Assembly (NCBI GenBank): GCA_945643635.1
Contig: CALZFC010000004.1
Coordinates: forward strand, 963,501-1,027,500
Length of the DNA stretch: 64,000 bases
Source: Allodiplogaster sudhausi
Lineage: Eukaryota; Nematoda; Chromadorea; Rhabditida; Diplogasteridae
Direction of reading: 5' to 3'
Shown here: positions 38,143 through 51,130 of the stretch, in pieces
How positions within the stretch are numbered: position 1 is the stretch's first letter
Layout of the letters: every line of letters starts with the position of its first letter
The notes under the pieces: generated by a model
The model's database searches: none
Seen by the model: the letters and a program-made list of their open reading frames with translations, nothing else
What the model was told of the DNA's origin: nothing
Position numbers and translations under genes: made by a program

Positions 38143-39259
38143 GCTTATCAACATCAGCAATTATTTTATTTTATGCTATTAGATTTTCATTAGCCATTCA
38201 CATCACCAAGATCTTATGGCTCTCTGAGCAAGATCTTATTGCTCTCTCGCCATTGAGAGCGAGCGAGAAAGAGAGAAGGCGCAGCTTACAATTAGCAGTA
38301 GGCAAGCAACAAAATATAATAGATACTTTTGATATACATACAAACATATTGTCTTGCTTTCTTCAAAAAATTAACATAAAACAAGAATAAACCTTTCATT
38401 AGCCTAATGGTGATTTTGAAGATGAAAAACACAACTTATTAATAATCTTTCTTTATTTTATAGATGCAACTTGCACGTTCTGAAAGACAACAACTTCCTC
38501 ACAATTAATTTAATATTTATTTATAACAATAATATTTTTTGCGAAAGATGAAAGATCGCGTTACTCTAAATCGCATGCTCTCTTGCCCTTGTGTCAGGGA
38601 AAAGGCGCAAATTCAAGATTGTGTTATTGGCTGCTTTAACCGGAGGGTTCACATTGCAGAATGTTTGCAGTTAGAATAGTATTAATAATCACAAACTTTC
38701 AGAATTGCCAAACAAATTCGCATTCGGCCCTTTTCTGCAGGCGTGTGCCCATATTAAAGACGAGTTTGATTGTACGATGCTACGTCTGGGAAGGATATAC
38801 GGATACATATGTATAAATTATATGTCTACATCTGTTCGTCTCACACGAAATGTAATGTTCTTTTATGGAACACCACGTTCCTTAAAGGACCGCTCCGGCG
38901 AATTTGCGTGCATAACAGAAGAAATTTTCGACTCAATTTTCTCTCTTCTTTCCATTATCTCTTGACCTTTATCTTGGTGCTAACAAAGGTAAGAAAGTAA
39001 ATTTAGATAGCACATGGAAATAGCGCAGAAGAGAGAAAATGGAAGGGAGGGGGAATTTCCTCTGATTTGCACTCATATTTACCGGAGTGGTCCTTTAATG
39101 TAAAAAAAAAGTATTTAGGGCTCATTGACGATCCCTGTGCAGGACGTTCAAATGTCCTTACCATTAGCGAAAGAGAGGGATAATGAAAGAGAGAGAAAGA
39201 GAGAGAGAGGGAGAGAGTGTGAGAGAACGATAGACTAATAGCAGACAGTGTTAATGTGA
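38143..39259. repeat. Modular repeat DNA between the direct repeats
   Basis: Contains a 'CTCTCTCGCCATTGAGAGCGAG' module, a 'GAAAGACAACAACTTC.TCACAATTAATTTAAT' module (38485), a 'CAAACAAATTCGCATTCGG' module (38710) and a plus copy of the 'AAAGACGAGTTTGATTGTA' module (38755). Two overlapping short frames at 38705-39000 are translations of these modules; I do not support them. Confidence 0.6.
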
Positions 39260-39836
39260 ATATGTTTGGCTGTTCTGAAAGGGTTATGATTTTAATAATA
39301 TATCTTATATCTGATATTCTGGGCGCCGGCCTGTTAAGGAAGCTAAGCGGAAGAGAGAGGGGGCGAGTGGGACAGAGACAGAGACAGAGAAAGAGACCGA
39401 GAGAGAGAAAACGAGGGGAGAGAGAGAAGGAGGCGAGGGAGGCACAGAGCGAGAGATCGAGAGATAGTGAGAAAAAGAGGGAGGGAGAAAAGGAGAGGGA
39501 AGAGAAAGAGATAGACAGATAGTGATAGTGATAATAGAATTTTTTTGCTGAATTGGGAAAGAAAGTGATAGATGGAGAGGGAGGGAAAATACAAACAATG
39601 AGGAAGCATCCGACATCCTCATTCGGCAACTTGCCTCCGGGATAGGGCCCTCCTCTCCCCCCCCCCAAGCTTTTCGGTTTCTCCCACTCATTGTTAGTCG
39701 TCATCGTGGAACGGATGCAATTCTGAAAAATAATCTTACGTCAAGAGATAAGATAGTAGTTGTATATGAGAAGATATTTAGTCGGTCGACTTCTTCAATT
39801 GCGTCTATCAGTCATTTTAGTTTGACTTCAAATTGC
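39260..39836. repeat. Direct repeat, copy 2
   Basis: Same-orientation copy of 37555-38142, offset by about 1.7 kb. The 233-codon minus-strand frame across 39003-39704 is low-complexity Leu/Ser from the GA tract and is not a gene. Confidence 0.88.
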
Positions 39837-41734
39837 TAAGAAAATCCACAGTTCTCATCCATTTGCATGAGCAAGAAGATGGAAGCAGAGAACGACAACG
39901 AAGAAAGATAGATAAACTATGGAAACCGAGTTGTAAGACATGTCAAATAGAATAAAAGTCCGAAACAGCTTTTATTTAATTCTACTGAGACAAGATTCCG
40001 CAGGATCAGCAGACAATCCTAATCGTTATTTTAAATATGCTAGCGCTCCCGCGGGAAACCACGGTTACCATTCGTTATTATTCCATTTATTCAAGATCCC
40101 CGGAAGTGCCTGCGCTCTTTGGTACAATCGGCAGACTTGCAATCGAGCTGTACTGCAGAGAGGAGCTGTATCTGCTATCAAGAAAAGTCAAGACTTCTTT
40201 ATTCTAATACAATTCAAAGATTATACTAAAAATCCGTTTTAATAATTTATCTTCCTTTCTCTGTTTTTTTTCTCTGTTTTCTCATTCTTTCCGGCAAATG
40301 AAAATGGATGAGAACCGTGGACCTGCTTAGCAACATTTGGCAGACAAACCAAGCGTACTATTAGACGCTATCGCAAGGAGTCGACTCGAGTGAATATCTT
40401 TTCTCATGCAACTACTATCTTATCACCAGCCGAGAGACTATTTTCAAATAATAAAAAACATAATAGTAATTAAAAATACAAATCGTTGCGCGAGCAGCGT
40501 CCCCTTGCTGTGGCAGATTCCTGAACGAAGGTGTTAAATAAAGTTGCTAGCTTTTTTTTAAATCATCTAAAACAATAAAAAGAAACTTTCATCTTGTCGC
40601 CCTTGCCCAGGAATGTTGGTGAAGCCTTCGTCACCTTGAAAAGTGACAAGGCAACTTGGACATCTCGAGAATAGCTCGAACTCCTCGAGTTACTTTAATT
40701 TATACTCAAAATTCCAACCTCATACTTTTTCAACAATTTATAGTAGCTAGATGACAGAAAAAAAATAATCGATAAGTCATCCCAAATGCCGACTGTTCTT
40801 TCTTTATCGAGGTCATGCGAATGGAAAGCACCGGTTATTAAGCAACTCAGAGATCACCATGTTCCCATTCAATATCTCTTTCAACGGCGCATATGCACTC
40901 ACTTCTCTCTCTCTCTCTCTCTCTCCTAAGCCGTTATTAATACTTCTTACAGACCTCAGGCCTTGTTTGTTCTGTTCTCTCTCTCTCTCTCTCTCTCTTC
41001 TTTCTCTCTTCTTTCTTCCTCTCCTTCAGAAGAGAAAAATTGCGTTGAAGACAGATGAAAAGAGAGAGAGAGATGTCGCGAGTGTCGATTACTTTTAGTT
41101 CTTTCTCATTATCATCAATGTATCGAATAAATACATAAATAAAATCGCTTCCTAGTGATATCATCTAGCAGTAATTTGTTTGCCGGCGAAAGGCTATAAA
41201 CAAACGACCGAGATCCACTTGGCTGGATCATTGGTATGTTTTGCGTAAAATAAAATGTAAAAAAGTTATTAACTAAATATTTTCAAGCGAAACTTATGCA
41301 AAGAGTATTATTTCTCGATTGTCAGCACTATTGAGGGAAGAGTGTTCCAAAACGTTTGCATAGGGTTTCGATTGTCTCCCTCTTTATCTAATGTATTCCT
41401 CCGCTTTCTCTTTCTTTTCGGCTAGTGTAGATGGATGAGACCCCTTAGCTCTAACCAATATTCGCAGGATTATCGATTTTGAGCCGATGCTCATATTTGA
41501 AATCTAGTAGTTGATGTAATGATGTTCGTTTCAAAAGTAGACAGAGCCCGGTGCTTTACTCGGACGCGAACTGCTCATATTAGCTGGCCCATAGGACATT
41601 CCGTTCGTGCGAGAGCTTCAATTCTAATCTTTCGGATTAATTATGAGTATTTCCATCTATACATACATATGTATGTGTATTTATGCACATACATAAGTCA
41701 ATTCTTTTCTACACCTCATTGTTTATTAATCTCT

Positions 41735-41863
41735 CTCTCTCTCCGTCTCTCTCTCAGTATCACTCTCGCTAAGTCTCTCTCTCTCACTCTCTCACTCTCT
41801 CACTCTCTCAGCCTCTTTCCCTCTCTGTCTGTCGCTCTATCTCTCTTTCTCTCTCTCTCTCTT

Positions 41864-41909
<46 letters not shown>

Positions 41910-41915
41910 CCTTTC
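41735..41915. repeat. CT-rich tract
   Basis: About 180 bases of interrupted CTCTCT; the 143-codon frame through it is an artefact. Confidence 0.92.
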
Positions 41916-43697
41916 ATCGCCCACCTTCGCCCTGCTTCTTCTCCTCTTGATCTGCTGCTTGCTATAGATTGGTCGCTATTAGATCATCGACATGTTCTCG
42001 TTGCTCTTATGAAGGATAGCGATCGGTTGCATGTATTTTTACAGGCAAAACAGCAAAAGAAAAACGAGAGCGCATGGAATCTTCGATTATCATATGTTAC
42101 ATTCTTGTCTCCTACTCAAATAAGTTTTTTTCAGAATTACAATAGTTGGCATGAAAACTGACAATTTTTATTAGTCAGACACTGGAGTATTGCGCAAAAA
42201 TAATTATGTACATATATTTAGATGACAATGAGAAGTGCCCAGAGCATGGCGCTATGAATATCGAAAGGGTTCGCACAAATCATGAGAACAATGATAATTA
42301 GACATTTAAGACTACAAATCGTGAACGAGGCTGTCATGAGCTTCGTTATTGAGTTGATTCTGAGCTGTGAGCACGTCACTTCCTTTTTGTTTTGATTCTG
42401 GAAGACATACGCACTTTCTCTCTTCTGTTCCAAAAATGCGCGACCAATACCCAGTGGTTTACTAAGTTGTTTACTGAATATATTGGCTCTCACCAGATGC
42501 CGGGTCAGAAGGTATTCCATACAATATTTCTAAAATAAAGCTTTACGCATGGTCTTCACACGATGCACAATATCAGCCGTAACCTGTCGTTAATAAAATG
42601 ACCCGTTCAGAACAGCCAAACAAGTTTGCATTCATATTAGCACCTCACTATCAGCGCTTTTCCGCAGGCGCGCTTGAATTTTTATCTATGTTTGGGATTG
42701 AATTTGCTTATTTCCCATTAAATGTGAACATATGTACAATTCTTTTCAATTTATACACCTCATAGTCTGTTTCCTTTACGATTCAGCCAAGCCGATCTCG
42801 GTCGGTTGTGCAGCTTTTCCAGGGAAAAAAAAATTACTGCTAGAGCAATCGTAAGGGTCGATTTTATTAATTAATATATTTTTTCAATAAATTAATACTA
42901 ATGTCAAAAACACTAAGAATATTTTGTCATATAACTCCTATCTTGTCTGCTGCCGAAAGGGAGATTCAGAATTGCAAAAGCCTCGCAAAGACAAGTGACA
43001 AGTGACAATGGGAGGGCGAGTGTGGAAACCGTTGCGAGAGCAAGGTGCTCTGCCGGTTGATCAGCTATGAAAATGTATGTGAAAATATCAACGGCAACAC
43101 ATTTACTCTATTTTATTCTCTCTCATTTTCTCTCACCTTTCTCTTATTCTTTTCATCTCCCCTTTTCAGGCCGGCTTCTTGCTCTCCTTCATGTTCCCGG
43201 CGAAAACGGATCAGCGCGTCAGCCGCTTTAAAGTTGTAGATTTCAATTATGGTAGAAAATGTTCATTAATTAACATTAATATAATTAAACTACTATAAAA
43301 ACATTAAAAAAATATTAATTTAATTGTCATACATTGAACACAATTTAATTAACATTAGTCGTTTTAATTTTTGTTCAGCGAAAGAACGAGGGTATATGAA
43401 TATTAAATTGTAAAGGAAAAGTACCAAATTAAGTATTTATTTGTTTTAATGATAAAGTAGCAAATTTCTTTAGAAAAAGGTTGCCCGGTGATTTGACGCA
43501 ATGCTGCTTGAATATTGAAGACGAGTTCGATTGTTAGATGCTCCGGCTAGGACCTGGTTAATACTTTATCAATCTTTCTCATTCATCTCCCTCTCTTTCT
43601 CTTTTTACATATGTCAACCTTTCTATCGTTTCTATGACGGTCTTTTTCTGTCTCCTTTTGTCTCCCGCTCTTTTTGACTGTCTGGACTGTGCGCTCC

Positions 43698-43699
<2 letters not shown>

Positions 43700-43743
<44 letters not shown>
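43700..43743. repeat. (CT)n microsatellite
   Basis: Nearly pure CT run following a plus copy of the 'GAAGACGAGTTCGATTGTTAG' module at about 43518. Confidence 0.94.
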
Positions 43744-43747
<4 letters not shown>

Positions 43748-43859
43748 CAGTGTCTTTCTCGCTCTCTTTTTCAGTCTGTCTCGTTTCCCTCTCCTTCTAT
43801 CTTCCTCTTTCATTCTGCAATCTCGCGAATCCTTCAAAATAGCCCTATGAAAGGGGAAC

Positions 43860-44135
43860 AATTCAACATAGAACGCAAACGAAACACAGATTTCCTTTCT
43901 ACTTTACCTTTTTCTTTCTTTACTATTTGTCGAATTATTTTGTATTAGCATCTTCCTGATTTGTGAACGCTCTAATATGTTTTCTACTAAAACAATTTTT
44001 TTTCATGCGTCCTGCTACTACCGTCTGCAAGGCTCGACTGCCACTGCCGGACCTGACTTCCCTCAGGTCGCCACTGCTTAGGCTGCGGAGCTTCCCAAGG
44101 GTGACTTCGTCTCGTACAGATTGTTGAAAATGGAT
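43860..44135 (-). pseudogene. Diverged copy of the block A coding-like fragment
   Basis: Minus-strand reading gives RDEVTLGKLRSLSSGDLRE, then RSGSGSRALQTVVAGRMKK and IRAFTNQED, aligned to the frame at 21732-22046. Beyond FTNQED the frame is broken by stops. The upstream boundary of similarity extends to the CCCCTTTCATAG sequence of block A. Confidence 0.45.
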
Positions 44136-46811
44136 GAAAATTCATGTGACGGCACTTTTCTTTCTTTGCGCTGGCATTTAAGACTCAGGTCTGGTTGATT
44201 TCATGATCTCGACTAGTCGTTATTCCCTGTTGATATTCCTCTACCTTCTGCCTCGCTTCGCCCGTCCAGAGAAGGGTTCCCGAACTTATGGGGCGGAGCA
44301 TCCAAAGGCAGCGCATTCTTTTACGTAAAGCATGCCAAGGATCCACCCCAATGGATCTCGATCGGTTTCTTATTAGTTGTTGGTAGGTTAGTAAATTACT
44401 TCTAGACAATATTCTAGTAGTTATGCGATGACGACTAAGAATATTCATTTAGCAGACGCATATTTTTCAAACTGACTATAAAAAAAATGTTTAAAACTCT
44501 CAGCGGAGCCGCCTCTCGCATCCAAAGGATGTACTTCTCTCTCTCTCTCCCTCACTCTCTCTCTGTACTTCTCTCTCTCTCTCTCTCTTTCTCTTGCTCT
44601 CTCTCTCATTCTCTCCCTCTTTCTCATCCTCTGGTGCCATTAACTGAAGACGCGCAGTGTCACCGCGGCGCCAGCCACTCGGGAGAAGCGGGCTGTGCGA
44701 TGGCAACGACATCTGGATGTCCTGCTATGAAGAAGATTCCAAGCGAACCCAGTTGGACATTCTCTCCCATGGCGCTGAATCTCCTGCTGCCCTCGATTTG
44801 AACGTCTAACTGAGCAGCACACTCTGCTGAAAGCTCTTGTCGCTTGTTCTCTCTCTCTCTCTCTGTCTCTCAAAGTGTATCGTTTAAATCAGAGCCATAA
44901 ATTCACATTAAAATATTTTAAACTTCCAAAAAAAGAGTTTATCGATCTTTGCGCAGAAGGCCTCCGTAATATCTCCCCTCACCTTCTCAAAACTACCGGG
45001 TCCTCATGTTCTGTGAAAGTTGTTTATTTTTTAACCAATAATAAAGTTATTTAACTTTATATTAACTTCTTTTTTTTCCTTCTTTAAGCAGCTGAATCGA
45101 ATAAAATTCAAATACTACTAATGTACATGATTTGATGTTGTCAACAGTAAACTCTGTCATCATGTAGACGATTATAATACAGTCGAAAGGGATTTTTAAA
45201 GGACCATAACAATGAATGCATGGTTTCATTTTAGATGTTGTTCAACAACATATCAATTGTTTTCTTGGAAATCGGATGTGACTTTCTCATTGTTCCTGTG
45301 TCTCTTTCGTTTTCTCTCTGTCTCTCTGTATCTTTCCCTCTGTACCTCTCCCTCTCTACAAAAATATTTAAGTTGTTTTTTATTATATTGAATGCAACAC
45401 ATGGCTAGTCAAGGGGATCTCTGTCGATTGCTTATTGTTAGCAGCTACGGATAAAATATTACTGTTGCAAGCTATCGATTTCGATTTTATTTATTTATTT
45501 AATTACTAATAAAGTGACAATACTAGAAGAGCCGCAGCGAATGAATATCTCTGTTTTCATATTACTCACATCTTGTACTAGTCGAGAGTGTATTCAGAAT
45601 TGCAAGCAGCTGCCCGGTAACAAGTAACCTTGAGTGGGGAGAAAGAAAATAATTCGACGTGCAAGTTTCTCTTCCGGTGGCAAATTGTCGAACCACGCTG
45701 TCAGGAACTTCGTTATTGATAGGACTCAAGACTGGACCACGTCATTTCGTACTTTTTTACTGAATACTACTGCAAAATCTCATGCTTCAATCTGATCTGT
45801 ACCAAAAAACGAATTCTAATGGCCGGTGGTTTATTGAGTCGCTTACTCAATATATTTGCTGGAACCATAGCGCCTCTGCTAGACTTTATACTTTTTAAGA
45901 AAAATCCTTTTAATAAAAATCTTTATCACTCACTATCTCTCTCTTCTGACATAAAAGGAGACTGAAACTCACAATCATCTAATCTATTTCATCTTTACTT
46001 AACGATTCTAGTCTCGAATCTCTAAACCTCATGCTCGCCTTTTAATTTGGAAAAAAGGTGAAAATTCAAAATCGTTTTTTTTTGCCTCTTTAACCGGCCG
46101 GTTTTTAAAAAGACCGTTTTTGCTTTGTATCCTGATATGAATGCGCAATCTGCGGAGCCTTCCTTTAATGTAAAAAAATATTGCGGCTTATTTATCATCC
46201 GCAGAGCAGGAGATTAAAATGTCTTGCTTAGCGGATCACAAGTGTCATTTCGCAGCAAAACATTTCTCGCAAGCACAGCGACGCCTCGCCGATAATATGT
46301 GAAAGGTGAGAGAGAAAGGAAGAGAGAGAAAATAATTTTATAACTTCAGTAATCATAATTTATTAATAAATTTTTCTAGTTTTATAAATGTAATTTGCAC
46401 TTTCGGAAAGGCGTCAACATTTATTAATTCAATCTATTAACAATAATTTTAATGTGAAATGATAGCCAGTGGTTTTAGGCAGTCGTTCTGGAATATTAAA
46501 AACGACTTGAATTATGATAATAATTTATTACACCATTTAATATATGATGCGACCACACGTGATAAAGTAGAAACCGCGAAATCACGAGAAAATCCTTGTA
46601 ATTCGAAAGAGAGAGAATTGGAAATAGAAACTATTGATTGAAATTTTAAAAAAAATTGGGGGAAGGGGATGGGGGGGGGTAGGGGATGACCACCGCCGTC
46701 GACACTCCGCTCCAGGGGGGGCCAAGCCCTGGCTTCGTCTTGCCAGCAAAGACGGAATCAGTGGGAGCCGGAGTGATTTAAGTATGCACTTAAGTGCATT
46801 GGCAGAGCGAA

Positions 46812-48200
46812 GATATAGATTGGATTCCGAACTGCATTATGTCATCTGGAGGTTTTTTAAATCGAATTCGAGCAAAATCTGATAATAAAAAGTTAATAAT
46901 AATTGGCCAATAAAAGTACAACGCGTTGGCTTCATTATTGATTGGATTCTGTGCTGCGAACACGTCACTTGATATTTTTTTGATACTAGAAGCCTTTTCT
47001 CTTTTCTGGTCCAAAATGCACGATAAATAAATGCCCGGTGGTTCAATCGGTCACTTATTGAATATATTTGCTGGCTACACTCCAGCTTTGCTACATCGTA
47101 CATACGCCCTTTGTTGATAAGTATAATTGTTTCACGCCTGGAAGTTTGAACCGTTGATGTCATGCTTGGGTTTTTTTCTAAATATCTAACGTAAAGCTTA
47201 CCAGTGCTCCTGTCATGTGGACCCCGGTCGGTTGCTGACATTGAGCTATTTACGACCAACTATACTCGTAATTTTTTACTGGAAAATCTTCTCTCTCCTC
47301 TTTTCCTAAAAGTGAGACAAATACCCGGTGGATTACTCGGTCGCTTGCTGAATATATATATCCTGGCGGCACGTCACATCTGCTCACAATCAGCGTATTT
47401 CATCGTTGCTCACTATTTATCAGTTTATTATGTCAATCCCCCCATCTTTCCTATTATCCAAAGAAGAAATTCGCCCATTTCACCGTCTCCTCATAAATAC
47501 TATGTTTTCCATATGGATTCGCCTATAACTTACCGTTTAAAGTCGCAACATTGAAGATTTATTATTTTTGACAAAAAGGAATACGAAACACGACCGAAAT
47601 TGTCTTCGCATGCTCTATTTATCACATACTGATATTCTTTATGCCGAATGAAGAGTTGAAGATGCTGGAATGTCCGTTCGTGCTCGAAAAGAATACACTC
47701 ACTTTTCACGAGAGTCTGGCGCCGCGGCAATGCTTCGAGTCTGGACGCCGAGAGTCCTGTCAATGGCGCCAGAAGCAGAAAGAACAAAAAGAAATGCAGC
47801 TAGAGAAAAAGAGAGAGAGGGAATTCGGTGATTTTGAAGATGTTAAAGCTCAACTTGATGTAGTATAATTAATTAGAAATTTTTTCCTTGTTTTCTAGAA
47901 TGCAAATTGCCCTTTCGGAAACCCTACAAGTTCTTCACAATTATTTATTTTTTACCTATTTATTCACTGCAGTAATAATAATTTTCGCGATTGATTGCCA
48001 GTGGTTTTAATCAGATTGCTTATTAAAATCCGACGTTCAAAGCAGTTGCTCGTTATCAAATATCCTATCTTAAAAAATAAAATTATGCTTCGAATTTTTA
48101 ATTTTAGTGGAAGTGATTTTCTTACAACTCAGTATCATTAGTTTATTATTGTCTTCCTATTTCTCCATTGTCAATCTCTCTTGATCTCACCATGGCAAGT
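46812..48200. repeat. Direct repeat, copy 1 (with extra internal sequence)
   Basis: Starts near TAGATTGGATTCCGAACTGC and includes CAACGCGTTGGC, the 42-bp cores at 47034-47075 and 47323-47367, and, from about 47555, TTTTTGACAAAAAGGAATAC..GCCGAATGAAGAGTTGAA. Both halves recur at 49965-50900 in the same order. This copy has about 450 extra bases between them, including its second 42-bp core. No gene is supported. Confidence 0.75.
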
Positions 48201-48418
48201 GCTTCACACATTTCAGAATGTTAATAGTAACCATATCATTAATCAAATTATCATTTTAGATTTGCCAAGAAATTCATATTCACATTGACACCGCGGCGTC
48301 AGGTGCGCTTGAATAATAAAGACGAGTTCGAATATAATTTGAATGTTTTTCATCACGTGTATATATTATGCTCTATTTCTACACCTCATCATGTGTTCCT
48401 CACAATCAGTGTCTATCG

Positions 48419-48464
<46 letters not shown>

Positions 48465-48535
48465 GTGTCTCTCGCTCTCTTCCAGGACTTTCTCTCTCTG
48501 TCTCTCTCTTTCTCCCACTCTCCCTCCCTCCCTCC

Positions 48536-48574
<39 letters not shown>

Positions 48575-49964
48575 TTTGGAAATCCTTCTGCTCCTCTCTC
48601 TTCTGCTCCAAAAAGAGACCGGCGGTTTAGTCGGTCGGTTACTCCATTGCACCTAGCAGTACTTTCTCCATTACACCACCCTACTCCGAAATGCGCAGAT
48701 TTCCGTAGGAATTCGCGTATAAATTGTGGTTTGAAGTCTCAACATTGAAGACCAATTATTTTTTTACAAAAAGGAATATGAAACTCGAAATGGAATTCCA
48801 TGCAATAGTCACGAGATTGGGCGGAGTGGTCAGATTTACCATTGGAGCAATGGCTAACGAAGAGAAGAGAACAGTGGCATGTTCATATGATAAATAAAAG
48901 AGGGAGAGGGAGATTGAGAATAATAGTGGAAGACACCGCACGTGAACAAAAAAAAAATGAATTTCTCATTGAAAGTTGATCGTTTAAATCAGCGCGACAG
49001 ATTCACATCAAATTATTTCAGTCTTCCAACGCCAAAAGTCACATATCGCTCTTCATGAAGGCCTCTCTAATGTATTCACACACCAACTCAAAACTACGCG
49101 GTCCATATGTTCTTTGAAGGTTGTATACTTTTAGCATATATAGTTTCCTAACTTTATATTATCCAATGAGCGTCTTTTTTTTCTTTAAGAAGTCGTTTCG
49201 ATGTGCACAACATTCTCTTTCATAAGTAAAATGCTGCTAATTCACATCTGTTGTAATCAACGCCAGGTAAATCTCGGTCGTTGTTTACTTAGGTTTTATC
49301 GAGAAAAACAAAAGATTACTGCTTAAGTCGACTCGAGTGAATATCTTCGTTTCTCGTATAATTGATGTCTTGACGCGTACCGAAAGAGAGATTCGCCGTA
49401 ACATGATTACGACTGACAATTAGTTGGGGACAAAGTGGAAGTGTTGGGGGAGAAGCGTCCTCTGCCGATGGCAAATTGACGAACCAGGCTGTCATGAGCT
49501 ACTCCATTGATTGAATTCTTGACTGGGACCACGTCAACTCGCCCTTTTGTTGTTCTTATACTACTGGAAAACAACAAAAAAAGTCTCTATCTTCTGTTCC
49601 AAAAAGTGCAACAATGCCTGTTGGTTTCCTCGGCCGCCCACTGAATATATTTGCAATCACGAGGATCCGCTTGCTAAGATTTCCTTCCGTATTTTTAACT
49701 GAGGACGCATCCATTAACTGCTTTGAAGAAAGAATGCGCTTTTACATGGTCAGTAGGCTGTTGAAAGCCATTTTCTAAGAATCGCAGAAAGGGGAGAAGA
49801 ATACTATTTGCATTACCACAGAATGGAAATATCAGATACTAGGAATATGTGGGATAAAACTAATTAACCGGATAGCGAAATTAGATCAATCTTGATAGGC
49901 ATACAGCCCAGAAGAAATACATGGCAAGCAAAAAAATATTATAAAAGCATACAAATAAATTAAA
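48201..49964. repeat. Modular repeat DNA with CT tract
   Basis: A plus 'AAAGACGAGTTCGAATATAA' module (about 48318), CT tract (48420-48575), a partial 42-bp core (48618-48655), the 'AACTCAAAACTACGCGGTCC' module (49085), the CGGTCGTTGTTTACTTAGG module (49275) and a 42-bp core at 49616-49655. No gene. Confidence 0.6.
48420..48575. repeat. CT-rich tract
   Basis: About 155 bases of CT repeat with CTCCCTCC interruptions. Confidence 0.92.
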
Positions 49965-50900
49965 GATTTGGATCCCGGACTGCATCATGTCATCTCGCGG
50001 TTTTTTAATCGAATTGGAGCGAAATATAACAATAAAAACGTAATAATAATAGGCCAATAAAAAATTCAACGCGTTGGCATAATTATTGATTGGATTCTGT
50101 GCTACGAACACGTCACGTCATATTTTTTACTACTGGAAGAAATATGCCTTTTCTCTGTTCTGGTCCAAAATGCGCTATAAATGCCCAGTGGTTCAATCGG
50201 TCACTTATTGAATATATTTGCTGACTCCAGTCCTCCTTTGCTACGTCATAGAGGTTCTGTACAAAGTCTAAGGATTTATTATTTTTGACAAAAAGGAATA
50301 CGAAACACGACCGAAATGTCCTCGCATGCTCCATTTATAACATGCTAATATTCTTTATGCCGAATGAAGAGTTGAAATGCGACTTCGCCCTCGAAGAGAA
50401 TACAGTCTGGCGCCACGGAAACGCTTCGAGTCTTGACGCCGGGAGTCCTGTCAATGGCGCCAGAAGCTGGAAGAACAAAAAAGAAAAAACAGCTAGAGAA
50501 AAAGAGAAAGAGAGAGACAATTCATTGATTTTGAAAATGAAAAGGCACAACTTGATGTAGTATAATGGATTAGAATTTTTTTTCCTTGTTTTCAAGAATG
50601 CAAATTGTACTTTCTACAAGTTCTTAACAATTATATATTTATTATGTATTCGCTGCTGTAATAATAATTTTCACGAATGACTGCCGGTGGTTTTAGGCAG
50701 ATGCGATAGCATTTAAAATCCCACGCTCGTAGAAGTTGCTGTTTCTCAGATATACTGTCCCATAAAATGAAATTCTGCTCCGAATTTTTTTTATTGGAAG
50801 TGATTTTTCTTACAACTCAGTATCAATAGTATCATTATTGTCTCCCTATTTCGCTATTGTCATTACTCTCTTTATCTCATCATTGCAAGTGCTTGAGATG
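49965..50900. repeat. Direct repeat, copy 2
   Basis: Same-orientation copy of 46812-48200 without its middle part; it has one 42-bp core (50183-50225). Divergence by eye is moderate, so this pair is older than the 25-30 kb tandem pair. Confidence 0.75.
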
Positions 50901-51089
50901 AAATTCAAATTTTTCAATCTCTCTTCCGATAGTTGCGTTAATTATATGCAGCAAGAAACATAGTAATCCACTTCAATTTTTTAATCAACCGGAGTCGCCT
51001 CTCCCTAAAACTCCCCAGGATGCTATCTTGATCTTATTTCTCAACCACAAAAGCCGCGAATTCAAGTATGAGTTTTTGACCCCACTCTT

Positions 51090-51130
<41 letters not shown>

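Larger units (their letters stand above)
39837..46811. repeat. Modular repeat DNA, mostly plus orientation
   Basis: No supported gene in 7 kb. The 42-bp core is at 41547-41588, 42449-42490 and 45822-45863, all plus. The CCGATCTCGGTCGGTTG-type module is at about 42793, and a diverged copy at about 45410-45450. CT tracts are at 40905-40925, 40975-41010, 41735-41915, 43700-43743 and 44535-44630. A 100-codon frame at 39940-40242 has mixed composition but no domain I recognise and no repeat-free context. Confidence 0.55.

Noticed and set aside
39003..39704. 233-codon minus-strand frame
   Set aside because: It runs through a GA-rich tract inside a direct repeat, is low-complexity Leu/Ser, and is not preserved as one frame in the other copy.
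39940..40242. 100-codon frame of mixed composition
   Set aside because: No known motif, no splice context and no conserved copy in the window; too weak to call a gene.
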